Assembly: GCA_019421525.1 (NCBI GenBank)
Contig: JAHZFC010000043.1
Span: 1 to 14,095 of the forward strand
From: Clostridiales bacterium
GTDB lineage: Bacteria > Bacillota > Clostridia > Oscillospirales > Oscillospiraceae
Reading direction: 5' to 3'
DNA: 14,095 nucleotides
Below, one piece after another: positions 6,694-13,899 of the stretch (positions are counted from its first letter, which is position 1; each line of letters starts with the position of its first letter). The notes beneath the pieces were generated by a model. That model had not been told where the DNA came from and made no database searches. It worked only from the letters and a program-made list of their open reading frames with translations. A program made the position numbers and the translations under genes.

Positions 6694-6722
6694 AGTATAG
6701 TAGTGCGGGGAAGGGAAGTCCA
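6694..6722 (-). promoter_or_regulatory. candidate promoter of the lipoprotein operon
   Basis: On the - strand TGGACT (6717-6722), a 17-nt spacer and TATACT (6694-6699) match sigma-A at 4/6 and 5/6 positions. The implied start near 6687 leaves a leader of about 57 nt before GTG 6630. It is the best candidate in the gap between the lipoprotein operon and the upstream HPr-like gene. Confidence 0.45.
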
Positions 6723-6790
6723 CCGGGAAATGGATACAGATCGGCTACGAGACGGAAACAAATGGCTACAAACAGGTAACAAATTGTGAT

Positions 6791-6830
6791 AAAAGGAAAA
6801 AACAGCGGGGCTGGTACAAACCAGCCCCGC
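6791..6830 (-). terminator. Rho-independent terminator of the HPr-like gene
   Basis: A perfect 10-bp GC-rich stem (6805-6814 with 6821-6830) with a 6-nt loop is followed on the - strand by tgttttttcctttt. It lies about 31 nt after the stop of the HPr-like gene and separates it from the lipoprotein operon. Confidence 0.93.
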
Positions 6831-6861
6831 CGGAGTTTGGGTTTCGTGTCGGGCGTACAGC

Positions 6862-7077
6862 TCAGAGCTTCTGGAACTCCCTGCCCACCTCTTCCGACTC
6901 GGTCACGATCTTGACCGGCTCAGAGAAGTCCAGGGTAAAGAGGTTGATGAAAGACTTGGCATCCACCATGATAGAGTCATCCATAGAGTGGAGGTATACA
7001 TCCTCCGGGACAGAGCAGGCGATGCGCTGAAGCTTCTGGAGCTCGGACACGTCGTTGAACTTTTTCACGATGATCAT
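6862..7077 (-). CDS. HPr-like protein lacking the active-site histidine
   Basis: A 71-residue protein resembling the HPr (PtsH) fold, shorter than the usual 85-88 residues. The second half, DVYLHSMDDSIMVDAKS followed by FINLFTLDFSEPVKI, aligns with the HPr segment that carries the regulatory Ser46; S42 occupies that place. The N-terminal loop that normally holds GIHARPA with His15 is absent, so it cannot accept phosphate from enzyme I by the classical route. Retaining Ser but losing His recalls Crh of Bacillus, which acts only in regulation; a regulatory role is inferred. GGAGG at 7086-7090 lies 8 nt before ATG 7077, so the in-frame ATG at 7092 is rejected. It is a single-gene unit with its own promoter candidate and terminator. 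Confidence 0.75.
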   Translation of the reverse strand: MIIVKKFNDVSELQKLQRIACSVPEDVYLHSMDDSIMVDAKSFINLFTLDFSEPVKIVTESEEVGREFQKL

Positions 7078-7106
7078 TGGATCCACCTCCATGATTTACT
7101 GTATCC

Positions 7107-7135
7107 ATGATAACAGGGCGGCTTCTGATATGCAA
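7107..7135 (-). promoter_or_regulatory. candidate promoter of the HPr-like gene
   Basis: On the - strand TTGCAT (7130-7135), 17 nt and TATCAT (7107-7112). The -10 matches 5/6, the -35 only 3/6. Transcription would start near 7100, giving a leader of about 23 nt. Confidence 0.4.
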
Positions 7136-7184
7136 GGTGCAATTTGGACAAAAATGGAGAGACGCCCGGATGGATCCATCTAAG

Positions 7185-7242
7185 GTTTTGCAGGGCAAAA
7201 CGCTTGGACGCCGCGAGGCGGCGGGGCATAGACGACCCCGCC
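7185..7242 (-). terminator. hairpins after htpG, possible weak terminator
   Basis: A 7-bp GC stem (7220-7226 with 7236-7242, 9-nt loop) directly abuts the htpG stop codon. It is followed on the - strand by a second hairpin of 7 bp (7185-7191 with 7195-7201). Neither has a good U-tract, so termination here is uncertain. No gene is seen in 7093-7242. Confidence 0.4.
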
Positions 7243-9147
7243 TTAGCCCATCAGGGAGCAGACCAGGTCAGTGTATGCGGCGGGATCGTCGATGGGCAGG
7301 CCGGCGATGAGCAGAGCCTGGGTATAGAGGATCTTGGCGTACTTGGCGGCCTTGTCCTTGTCCCCGGCGTCCAGGGCGGACTTCAGGGCGGCAAAGGGGG
7401 CGGAGGCGGGGTTGAGCTCCAGCACCTTTTCCGCCTTCATGCCGGGATTGCCCTCCACCTTATTAAAATACTTCTCCATCTCGATGCTCATGGGGCCGTC
7501 AGCGGTGAGGCACACCGGGGCGGACTTCAGGATCTTGGACACCCGGACCTCCTTCACCCGGTCGCCCAGGGTCTCCTTGACGAAGTCCAGCAGGGGCTTA
7601 CTCTCCTCGGCCTGCTTTTCCTGCTGGGCCTTTTCCTCGTCGGTCTCAGGCAGGGCGTCGGGGTCGGACACGCTCTTGAGCTTCTTGCCCTCCACCTCAG
7701 AGAGCATCTGCATGACGAACTCGTCCACCTCCTCAGTGAGGTAGAAGATCTCGTAGCCCTTGTCGGCGATGCGCTCCACCTGGGGCAGCTTGGCAGCCTG
7801 CTCGGCGGTGTCGGCGCTGACATAGTAGATGAACTGCTGGCCCTCGGCCATGCGCTCCACATACTCCTTCAGGGTGGTCAGCTTGCCCTCCTTGGAGCTC
7901 TGGAACAGCAGCAGATCCTGCAAGAGGTCCTTCTTGGCCCCGTACTGGTCCACCACGCCGTACTTCAGCTGGCGGCCGAAGGCGGTCCAGAACTTCTCGT
8001 ATTTCTCCCGGTCGTCCTTCAGCAGCTTCATGAGCTCGTTTTTGATCTTCTTCTCCAGGGCGGCGGCGATGACCTTGAGCTGGCGGGTGTGCTGGAGCAT
8101 CTCACGGGAGATGTTCAGGGAGAAGTCAGGGGAGTCCACCACGCCCCGGACGAAGCGGAAGCAGTCGGGCAGCAGGTCGGCGCACTTGTCCATGATGAGC
8201 ACGCCGGAGGAGTAGAGCTGGAGCCCCTTCTCATACTCCCGGGTGTAGAAGTCGAAGGGGGTGCGGCCGGGGACGAACAGCATGGCCTTGAAGGTCACGG
8301 TGCCCTCGGAGGAGGTGGTGATGGTGGCCAGGGGGGCCTCCCAGTCGCCGAACTTCTCCCGGTAGAACTGGTCGTACTCCTCCTGCTTGACCTTGGAGCG
8401 GGGCCGCTGCCACAGGGGGACCATGGAGTTGATGGTCTTTTCCTCGGTGACGGTCTCCCACTCGGGCTTGTAGTCGTCGCCGGCGTCGGCGGGCTTTTCC
8501 TTCATCCGGTAGTCCTCCACCATCATGCGGATGGGGTGGCGGATGTAGTCGGAGTATTTGCGGATGAGCTCCTGGAGGCGGCTGGTCTCCAGGTATTCGC
8601 TGTACTTGTCGTCGTCCGTGTCCGCCTTGATGGCCATGATGACGTCGGTGCCCCAGGAGTCCTTTTCGCAGGGGGTGACGGTGTAGCCGTCCACCCCGGA
8701 GGACTCCCATTTGTAGGCCTGGTCAGAGCCGTAGCGCCGGGTGATGACGGTGACCTTGTCGGCCACCATGAAGGCGGAGTAGAAGCCCACGCCGAACTGG
8801 CCGATGATGTCCACGTCCTTGGCCTTCTCCATCTCCTCCTTGAACTGGAGGGAGCCGCTCTTGGCGATGACGCCCAGGTTCTTCTCCAGCTCCTCCTCGG
8901 TCATGCCGATGCCGTTGTCCGACACGGTGAGGGTGCGGGCCTCTTTGTCCGGGGTGACGGTGATCTTGAAGTCGCCCCGCTTGACGTCCACCGAGCCGTC
9001 GGTGAGGGACAGGTAGGCCAGCTTGTCGATGGCGTCGCTGGCGTTGGAGATGATCTCCCGCAGAAAGATCTCCTTGTGGGTGTAGATGGAGTTGATCATC
9101 AGGTCCAGCAGACGCTTGGATTCCGCTTTGAACTGCTTTTTCGCCAT
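7243..9147 (-). CDS. htpG: molecular chaperone HtpG (Hsp90)
   Basis: A 634-residue protein of full length. The N-terminal GHKL ATPase domain shows E31 and N35 in FLREIISNASDAIDKL, DNGIGM at 77-82 and the lid segment GQFGVGFYSAF from 116. The middle domain has the conserved SGVLIMD and NISREMLQ segments with the catalytic-loop Arg/Gln region, and the C-terminal domain mediates dimerisation. It is an ATP-driven cytoplasmic chaperone for stress-damaged and client proteins. AAGAGG (about 9159-9164) lies 11 nt before ATG 9147, and the conserved N-terminus MAKKQFKAESKRLLDL sets the start; the in-frame ATG at 9180 lies close to the CIRCE operator and is rejected. A CIRCE element and promoter immediately upstream indicate HrcA control. 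Confidence 0.98.
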   Translation of the reverse strand: MAKKQFKAESKRLLDLMINSIYTHKEIFLREIISNASDAIDKLAYLSLTDGSVDVKRGDFKITVTPDKEARTLTVSDNGIGMTEEELEKNLGVIAKSGSLQFKEEMEKAKDVDIIGQFGVGFYSAFMVADKVTVITRRYGSDQAYKWESSGVDGYTVTPCEKDSWGTDVIMAIKADTDDDKYSEYLETSRLQELIRKYSDYIRHPIRMMVEDYRMKEKPADAGDDYKPEWETVTEEKTINSMVPLWQRPRSKVKQEEYDQFYREKFGDWEAPLATITTSSEGTVTFKAMLFVPGRTPFDFYTREYEKGLQLYSSGVLIMDKCADLLPDCFRFVRGVVDSPDFSLNISREMLQHTRQLKVIAAALEKKIKNELMKLLKDDREKYEKFWTAFGRQLKYGVVDQYGAKKDLLQDLLLFQSSKEGKLTTLKEYVERMAEGQQFIYYVSADTAEQAAKLPQVERIADKGYEIFYLTEEVDEFVMQMLSEVEGKKLKSVSDPDALPETDEEKAQQEKQAEESKPLLDFVKETLGDRVKEVRVSKILKSAPVCLTADGPMSIEMEKYFNKVEGNPGMKAEKVLELNPASAPFAALKSALDAGDKDKAAKYAKILYTQALLIAGLPIDDPAAYTDLVCSLMG

Positions 9148-9192
9148 GTTGAAAAACACCTCTTGTATATGAAAGATCATAGTTGATGAGTT

Positions 9193-9219
9193 TTAGCACT
9201 CTTTGATACCGAGTGCTAA
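9193..9219 (-). promoter_or_regulatory. CIRCE operator (HrcA binding site) of htpG
   Basis: TTAGCACTC (9193-9201), a 9-nt spacer and GAGTGCTAA (9211-9219) match the CIRCE consensus without mismatch. The site overlaps the predicted transcription start, so bound HrcA would block htpG transcription until heat shock. The same element normally controls groESL and dnaK. Confidence 0.96.
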
Positions 9220-9223
9220 AATA

Positions 9224-9252
9224 ATCATAATACCCTCGCCTGGATTTTGCAA
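9224..9252 (-). promoter_or_regulatory. promoter of htpG
   Basis: On the - strand TTGCAA (9247-9252), a 17-nt spacer and TATGAT (9224-9229) match at 4/6 and 5/6. The expected start near 9217 falls inside the distal CIRCE arm, the usual arrangement. The divergent gap 9148-9525 contains, in order, the htpG leader, CIRCE, this promoter, an unremarkable stretch 9253-9383, the murA promoter and the murA leader; no gene is seen in it. Confidence 0.75.
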
Positions 9253-9383
9253 GCCCTTTTCAGAAAATTCACAGTTTGGAAAAGGTTTTTTCCGCCCGCT
9301 GGGGGATGATACAAGGGAACGCTGGCAATGATAGAAGGGAAACGAGCGGCGGATGGGTATGTGAAGGTTTGGAAAATTTCTGG

Positions 9384-9412
9384 TTGCCTTTACATATGAC
9401 AGGTGCTATAAT
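9384..9412 (+). promoter_or_regulatory. extended -10 promoter of murA
   Basis: TTGCCT (9384-9389), a 17-nt spacer and a perfect TATAAT (9407-9412) preceded by TGC, which forms an extended -10. The start is expected near 9419, leaving a leader of about 107 nt. Confidence 0.82.
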
Positions 9413-9418
9413 ATCTGT

Positions 9419-9525
9419 GGTTTTTTGTGAGGCGGAGGAAAGTACCCGCCTGATATCAGGATATCGACCGCCGAACGGCGTTTCATAAAACCGGCCAGGC
9501 CGGGAGGATACAAAGAGGTGCAGCC
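9419..9525 (+). promoter_or_regulatory. structured 5' leader of murA
   Basis: Four short inverted repeats follow one another: AGGCGG/CCGCCT (9430-9435 with 9446-9451), the palindrome CCTGATATCAGG (9449-9460), a 4-bp stem with a GAAC loop (9469-9480) and CCGGC/GCCGG (9491-9495 with 9499-9503). The first two overlap and so are alternatives. No known riboswitch is recognised; the structure may simply reflect GC content. Confidence 0.35.
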
Positions 9526-10818
9526 TTGAAAAAATTTGTGATCCACGGCGGGAGACCGCTGTATGGTAAGATCCAGATCAGCGGCGCGAAAAATGCCGCT
9601 GTCGGCATCATCCCCGCCGCACTGTTGGTGGACGGGACATGCCGCATCGAGAATATCCCCCAGATCAGCGATGTGACGCTGATGCTTCGGATGCTCCAGG
9701 AGCTGGGGGCAAAAGTGAAAACGGTGGACCGCACCACGGTGGATGTGGACTGCTCCCACATCGTCAACCGCCAGGTGCCCTATGAGTCCGGGCGGAAGAT
9801 CCGGGCCAGCTACTACCTCATCGGGGCTCTGCTGGGCCGCTTTGGCTCTGCGGAGGTGCCACTGCCCGGGGGATGCGACTTTGGAGGGCGGCCCATCGAC
9901 CAGCATATCAAGGGTATGGTGGCCATGGGTGCGGAGGTGGACGTGCGCAACGGCTATGTCTGCGCCAGGGCCACCGGAGGACGGCTGCGGGGGACGCAGA
10001 TCTATCTGGATGTGGTCACCGTGGGCGCCACCATGAACATCATGCTGGCCGCCACCCTGGCCGAGGGCATGACGATCATCGAAAACGCGGCCAAGGAGCC
10101 CCACATCGTGGACCTGGCCAACTTCCTCAACTCCATGGGTGCGGATATCATGGGCGCCGGCACCGATGTGATCAAGATCCGGGGCGTGGACAAGCTCCGG
10201 GGGGGAGAGTACTCCATCATCCCGGACCAGATCGAGGCGGGCACCTATATGGCCGCCGTGGCCGCCGCCGGGGGAGAGGTGCGCATCAACAATATCATCC
10301 CCAAACATATGGAATGTATCACGGCCAAGCTGGTGGAGATGGGCGTGGAGGTAGAGGAGGAGGGGGACAGCCTGGTCGTCTGCCGCCATGGGCCCCTCCA
10401 GCGGACCAATGTCAAGACCATGCCATACCCCGGCTTCCCCACGGATATGCAGCCCCAGATCGCCGCCGTGCTGTGCCTGGCGGAGGGGACCAGCGTGCTC
10501 ACCGAGGGCGTGTGGGACAACCGCTACCGCTATACCAATGAGTTCCGGCGGATGGGCGCCAAGATCCAGGTGGACGGGAAGATCGCCATCATCGAAGGGG
10601 TGGGATCGCTGACCGGGGCGCCGGTGGAGGCCTGCGACCTGCGGGCGGGAGCCGCCATGGTGGTGGCCGGACTGGCCGCCCACGGGACCACTGAGATCTC
10701 CAACATCAAGCACATCGAGCGGGGCTATGAGGACATCGTGGGCAAGCTCTCCGGCGTGGGGGCGGACATCCGCATGGTGGAAGTGCCCGAAGAGGAGAAG
10801 ATCGGCGCGGCCGTATAA
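9526..10818 (+). CDS. murA: UDP-N-acetylglucosamine 1-carboxyvinyltransferase MurA
   Basis: A 430-residue enzyme of full length that transfers enolpyruvate from PEP to UDP-GlcNAc, the first committed step of peptidoglycan synthesis, in the cytoplasm. K22 and N23 in SGAKNAA bind substrate. The catalytic Cys is C117 in LPGGCDFGGRPID, so the enzyme should be of the fosfomycin-sensitive type. FPTDMQPQ carries the general-base Asp. The alternating inside-out alpha/beta repeats are complete. The start is TTG 9526, with AAGAGGTG at 9513-9520 five nt before it, and the N-terminus MKKFVIHGG matches the family. It is first in a + strand run with walJ and rlmH. Clostridia often have two MurA paralogues; which one this is cannot be told here. 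Confidence 0.96.
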   Translation: MKKFVIHGGRPLYGKIQISGAKNAAVGIIPAALLVDGTCRIENIPQISDVTLMLRMLQELGAKVKTVDRTTVDVDCSHIVNRQVPYESGRKIRASYYLIGALLGRFGSAEVPLPGGCDFGGRPIDQHIKGMVAMGAEVDVRNGYVCARATGGRLRGTQIYLDVVTVGATMNIMLAATLAEGMTIIENAAKEPHIVDLANFLNSMGADIMGAGTDVIKIRGVDKLRGGEYSIIPDQIEAGTYMAAVAAAGGEVRINNIIPKHMECITAKLVEMGVEVEEEGDSLVVCRHGPLQRTNVKTMPYPGFPTDMQPQIAAVLCLAEGTSVLTEGVWDNRYRYTNEFRRMGAKIQVDGKIAIIEGVGSLTGAPVEACDLRAGAAMVVAGLAAHGTTEISNIKHIERGYEDIVGKLSGVGADIRMVEVPEEEKIGAAV

Positions 10819-10833
10819 ATATGCAGCAGGACA

Positions 10834-10861
10834 GGCCGGGGATGGGATGCCGGCCCCGGCC
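10834..10861 (+). terminator. hairpin between murA and walJ, possible attenuator
   Basis: GGCCGGGG (10834-10841) pairs with CCCCGGCC (10854-10861) around a 12-nt loop. A competing pairing of 10835-10839 with 10850-10854 is possible. The following atttgtgt is a poor U-tract, so it may only partly end the murA transcript. Confidence 0.4.
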
Positions 10862-10893
10862 CATTTGTGTAAAGGACCAGGGAGGGGATCGCA

Positions 10894-11691
10894 GTGCTCA
10901 AGGTGGCCACGCTGGCCAGCGGATCGTCGGGGAACTGCCTGGTGGTGTCCGACGGGAAGATACATATCCTCATCGACGCGGGGATCTCCGCGAAAAAGAT
11001 CACCACAGGGCTCCGGGAGCTGGGCATCGAGCCTGGCAAGGTGGCCGGCATCCTCATCACCCATGAGCACAGCGACCACATCAGCGGCCTTCCGGTACTG
11101 TGCCGCCAGATCGGGGCGGATCTGTACACCGCCGAGCCCACCGCCCGGCAGATCTGCTATCGAACAGCGGGGCTGGAGGACCGGTTCCGGGTGTTCGAGC
11201 CGGGGGAACGGTTCGCCATCGGAGACCTGGTGGTGGGCACCTTTGCCACCAGCCATGACTGCGCCTGCCCGGTGGGGTACACCGTGGAGACGGCCGGGCG
11301 GAGGATGGCCCTGTGCACCGACCTGGGGGTGGTGACCCGGGGGGTGCTGGAGGGCGTCCGGGGAGCCGGGCTGCTGGTGGGAGAGTTCAACTATGACCCG
11401 GATATGCTCCGGTCAGGTCCCTATCCCGCCCGGCTCAAGGAGCGCATCCTGAGCCGTCAGGGCCACCTGTCCAACGAGACGGGGGGAAAGCTGGCGGCAT
11501 GGGCGGTGCAGCAGGGGACGGGCCGGGTGGTGCTGGCCCACCTGTCCAAGGAGAACAACGCCCCGTCCATGGCCATGCGGGCGGCGGAACAGGCCATGGC
11601 TGCCATCCAGGCCCGGGTGGGGGGCGATGTGGAGATGACAGTGGCCCCCAGGAGCGAAGGGTCGGGCTGGATGGAGGTGCCGGGATGCTGA
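10894..11691 (+). CDS. walJ: WalJ/YycJ-type metallo-beta-lactamase-fold hydrolase
   Basis: A 265-residue metallo-beta-lactamase-fold protein with the metal site H57-x-H59-x-D61-H62 in THEHSDHISG, H121, D143 and a late His in GHLSN (191) or HLSKENN (216). The opening LASGSSGNC and the HLSKENN segment are characteristic of YycJ (WalJ), a predicted nuclease-like hydrolase linked to the WalKR cell-wall system and to DNA repair in Bacillus. The start is GTG 10894, with GGGAGGGG (10880-10887) 6 nt upstream. It overlaps rlmH by 7 nt (the stop lies inside ATGCTGA), so the two are translationally coupled; this neighbourhood is conserved in Firmicutes. No WalK or WalR gene lies in the window. Confidence 0.92.
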   Translation: MLKVATLASGSSGNCLVVSDGKIHILIDAGISAKKITTGLRELGIEPGKVAGILITHEHSDHISGLPVLCRQIGADLYTAEPTARQICYRTAGLEDRFRVFEPGERFAIGDLVVGTFATSHDCACPVGYTVETAGRRMALCTDLGVVTRGVLEGVRGAGLLVGEFNYDPDMLRSGPYPARLKERILSRQGHLSNETGGKLAAWAVQQGTGRVVLAHLSKENNAPSMAMRAAEQAMAAIQARVGGDVEMTVAPRSEGSGWMEVPGC

Positions 11692-12167
11692 ATGTGACGC
11701 TGATCTGTGTGGGCAAGCTCAAGGAGAAGTTCTATATAGAGGCTGCCGCCGAGTACCAGAAGCGGCTGAAGGGGAGCTGCAAGCTGGAGGTGATCGAGCT
11801 GCCCGAGCAGAAGCTCCCCCAGGGGCCTACCATCGGCCAGATCGGGGCGGCTCTGGACAAGGAGCACGACGCCATCCTGGCCAAGCTGCCAAAGGGCGCC
11901 AGGGTGGTGGCCATGTGCGTGGAGGGGGTCCCTATGTCCAGTCCAGAGCTGTCCGAGATGCTGGGGAGCTGGATGGTGGGGGGCGTGTCCGACGTGGCCT
12001 TTGTGGTGGGGGGCTCCTACGGGCTGTCCCCCAGGATCAAGGCCAGGGCGGATGTGCGCCTGTCCATGTCAGAGATGACCTTTCCCCACCACCTGGCCCG
12101 GGTGATGCTGCTGGAGCAGATCTACCGGGCGTTTCAGATCCAAAACGGGACGGGATATCACAAATAA
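11685..12167 (+). CDS. rlmH: 23S rRNA (pseudouridine1915-N3) methyltransferase RlmH
   Basis: A 160-residue SPOUT-class methyltransferase, the usual length. It uses SAM to methylate pseudouridine 1915 in helix 69 of 23S rRNA on assembled ribosomes. The SAM-binding trefoil knot shows FVVGGSYGL (about 106-114), then LSMSEMTFPHHLARVMLLEQ, and the end is the invariant YHK. GGAGG at 11673-11677 lies 7 nt before ATG 11685, which sets the start and rejects the long in-frame extension inside walJ. A strong terminator follows 22 nt after the stop. Confidence 0.98.
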   Translation: MLNVTLICVGKLKEKFYIEAAAEYQKRLKGSCKLEVIELPEQKLPQGPTIGQIGAALDKEHDAILAKLPKGARVVAMCVEGVPMSSPELSEMLGSWMVGGVSDVAFVVGGSYGLSPRIKARADVRLSMSEMTFPHHLARVMLLEQIYRAFQIQNGTGYHK

Positions 12168-12189
12168 AAAGAGGCCCCAAGCGGCCTGT

Positions 12190-12222
12190 GCCGCCTTCCA
12201 GAGATGGAGGGCGGCTTTTTTT
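12190..12222 (+). terminator. Rho-independent terminator after rlmH
   Basis: An 11-bp stem with one G-U pair (12190-12200 with 12205-12215) is capped by a GAGA tetraloop of the GNRA class and followed by seven T (12216-12222). A smaller AGGCC/GGCCT hairpin (12172-12176 with 12183-12187) precedes it. It separates the housekeeping genes from the terminase genes. Confidence 0.95.
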
Positions 12223-12336
12223 GCGCCGATTCGGACAGACAGGCGCAGGAGAAAAATTTGTGGGGGAAGTTGAGGACTTGCACCGGAACGGGCAACTTTT
12301 GACCGGCGGCGGGGGTGGTGTGTGAGGAGGAATTGG

Positions 12337-12651
12337 ATGGGCGCCGAGGAGAGACAGGACAGGGCCAAACGCAGGAAGGAGCTGCTGACCTATCTGCGGA
12401 AGCTGGCCAAAGGGAAGAACAACGACGTGGTCAAGCTGGCGTTTTTGGAGCCGGGAGACCTGGAGGTGGTGGACCGACTGGACCTGACAGGGGTGGCGGA
12501 GCTCAAACGGGGCGCCAACGGCACACTGGAAGTCAAATTCGTGGACCGGGTGAAGGTGCTGGCCATGCTGCGGGAGCTGCTGGAACAGGAGGACGGGGCG
12601 CTGGAGGAATTTTTGGAGGACCTGGGTGGCCCGGAGGGCGATGAGGCGTGA
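12337..12651 (+). CDS. phage terminase small subunit-like protein
   Basis: A 104-residue highly charged protein with a basic N-terminus (about residues 6-24), then NDVVKLAFLEPGDLEVVDRLDL, then the segment AELKRGANGTLEVKFVDRVKVLAMLREL. This layout is known from small proteins encoded directly before PBSX-type large terminases in Clostridia. Small terminases recognise phage DNA and regulate the large subunit; no separate helix-turn-helix is obvious here. GAGGAGG at 12324-12330 is 6 nt before ATG 12337, so the in-frame GTG at 12322 is rejected. It overlaps the large-subunit gene by 4 nt (GTGA). The name rests partly on position. Confidence 0.75.
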   Translation: MGAEERQDRAKRRKELLTYLRKLAKGKNNDVVKLAFLEPGDLEVVDRLDLTGVAELKRGANGTLEVKFVDRVKVLAMLRELLEQEDGALEEFLEDLGGPEGDEA

Positions 12652-13883
12652 GGGGCCGGTTCTCCCCCAAGCAGCGGCAGGTGCTGCGGTGGTGGAGGGA
12701 CGGGGGATACGACGCGGTGATCTGCGACGGGGCGGTGCGCTCTGGCAAGACCTACGCCATGACGCTGTCTTTTTTTCTCTGGGCCATGGCCCGGTTCCAT
12801 GGCAGGCGGTTCGGGCTGTGCGCCCCGACCAGGGAAGGGGTGCGGCGCAACGTCCTGGCTCCGGTGCGGGCAGCGCTCTCCCAGTTGGGATTCCGGGTGG
12901 AGGAGCGGGTGAGCCGGGGGGAGCTGGTGGTGCGCTGCGGCGGACGGGAGAACCGCTTCTACCTCTTTGGCGGGCGAAACGAGGCCAGTGCCAGCCTCAT
13001 CCAGGGGGTGACCCTGGCGGGGGCATTGCTGGACGAGGCGGCGCTGATGCCCCGGTCCTTTGTGGAGCAGGCCTGCGCCCGGTGCTCGGTGGCGGGGAGC
13101 AAGCTGTGGTTCTCCTGTAACCCCGCCGGGCCGGAGCACTGGTTCTACCGGGAGTGGATCTTGCAGGCGGAGGAGAAGAGGGCGCTGTACCTCCACTTCA
13201 CCATGGAGGACAACCCGGCGCTGAGCCCGAGGGTGCGCCAGCGGTACCAGAGGATGTTCCAGGGGACCTTCTACCGGAGGTATGTGCTGGGGCAGTGGGT
13301 GGCTGCCGAGGGGCTGGTGTACGACTTCATCGACCCGGCGGAGCTGCCCCCGGTGCCGGAGGGGCCCTTTGCCCGGTGGCGCATCTCCTGCGACTACGGC
13401 ACCAGGAACCCCGCGTCCTTCGGACTGTGGGGAGAGAAGGACGGAGCGTGGTACCGGGTCAAGGAATACTACTACGACGCCAGGACAGAGGGGAGACAGC
13501 TCACCGACGGAGAGTATGCCCAGGCCCTGGAGCGGCTGGCTGGAGGGCGGGACATCGAGCGGGTGCTGGTGGACCCGTCGGCGGCCAGCTTTATCGAGGC
13601 CCTCCGCCGGGCGGGCTGGCGGGTGAAGAAGGCGGACAACCGGGTGCTGGAGGGCATCCGGGCAACTGCCCAGGCCCTGAAGGAGGGGCGGGTGGTGGTG
13701 TGCCGCACCTGCCAGGCGGCGGCCAGGGAGTTCGCCCTCTACTGCTGGGAGGACGGATCCGCCCAGGACAAGGTCCGCAAAGAACACGACCATGCGATGG
13801 ACGACATCCGGTACTTTGTGATGGGGCTGGAGAAGAGGGGCGGCGGTATCGCCGCGGCTTCGGTGGAACGAAAAAGATTTTAG
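12648..13883 (+). CDS. PBSX-family phage terminase large subunit
   Basis: A 411-residue DNA-packaging motor and nuclease of near-complete family length. The ATPase half has Walker A GAVRSGKT at 28-35, Walker B LLDEA at 127-131 and the coupling motif SCNP at 156-159. The RNase-H-like nuclease half has D249 in CDYGT, D309 in LVDPSAASF and the D385/D386 pair in HAMDDIRY, so all catalytic acids are present and the enzyme looks intact. The start is GTG 12648, overlapping the small subunit stop by 4 nt. The last quarter of the coding sequence (13784-13851) is repeated 244 bp downstream. No portal, capsid or integrase gene is visible before the window ends. Confidence 0.93.
   Translation: MRGRFSPKQRQVLRWWRDGGYDAVICDGAVRSGKTYAMTLSFFLWAMARFHGRRFGLCAPTREGVRRNVLAPVRAALSQLGFRVEERVSRGELVVRCGGRENRFYLFGGRNEASASLIQGVTLAGALLDEAALMPRSFVEQACARCSVAGSKLWFSCNPAGPEHWFYREWILQAEEKRALYLHFTMEDNPALSPRVRQRYQRMFQGTFYRRYVLGQWVAAEGLVYDFIDPAELPPVPEGPFARWRISCDYGTRNPASFGLWGEKDGAWYRVKEYYYDARTEGRQLTDGEYAQALERLAGGRDIERVLVDPSAASFIEALRRAGWRVKKADNRVLEGIRATAQALKEGRVVVCRTCQAAAREFALYCWEDGSAQDKVRKEHDHAMDDIRYFVMGLEKRGGGIAAASVERKRF
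13784..13851 (+). repeat. direct repeat, copy 1, inside the terL 3' end
   Basis: This 68-bp stretch matches 14028-14095 with only two differences (13793 T/C and 13796 G/C). Both fall at synonymous third codon positions (His, Ala). It encodes about residues 380-401 of the large terminase, including the last catalytic Asp pair. Confidence 0.95.
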
Positions 13884-13899
13884 CGTGGGCGTGTTCTGG

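Noticed and set aside
7078..7178. Two TGGATCCA palindromes (7078-7085 and 7171-7178) as paired operators
   Set aside because: Eight-base palindromes recurring once are weak evidence, and the first lies between the ribosome site and the start codon.
7144..9186. Long open frame on + opposite htpG (680 codons)
   Set aside because: It mirrors htpG on the other strand. The composition (Leu, Gly, Val, His-rich) is the shadow of GC-rich codons, and there is no ribosome binding site or recognisable domain.
9278..9293. GGAAAA/TTTTCC small inverted repeat as a terminator
   Set aside because: A 6-bp A-T-rich stem with no gene ending nearby.
9276..9488. 70-codon frame on + in the htpG-murA gap
   Set aside because: It spans the murA promoter and leader and lacks a ribosome binding site; no similarity is recognised.
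9406..11256. Long open frame on - opposite murA and walJ (616 codons)
   Set aside because: It covers two well-supported genes in antisense and has no family features or start signal.
12267..12298. AAGTTG...CAACTT inverted repeat before the terminase genes as an attachment site or promoter operator
   Set aside because: Only 6 bp with a 20-nt gap, no matching second copy in the window and no -10 box nearby.
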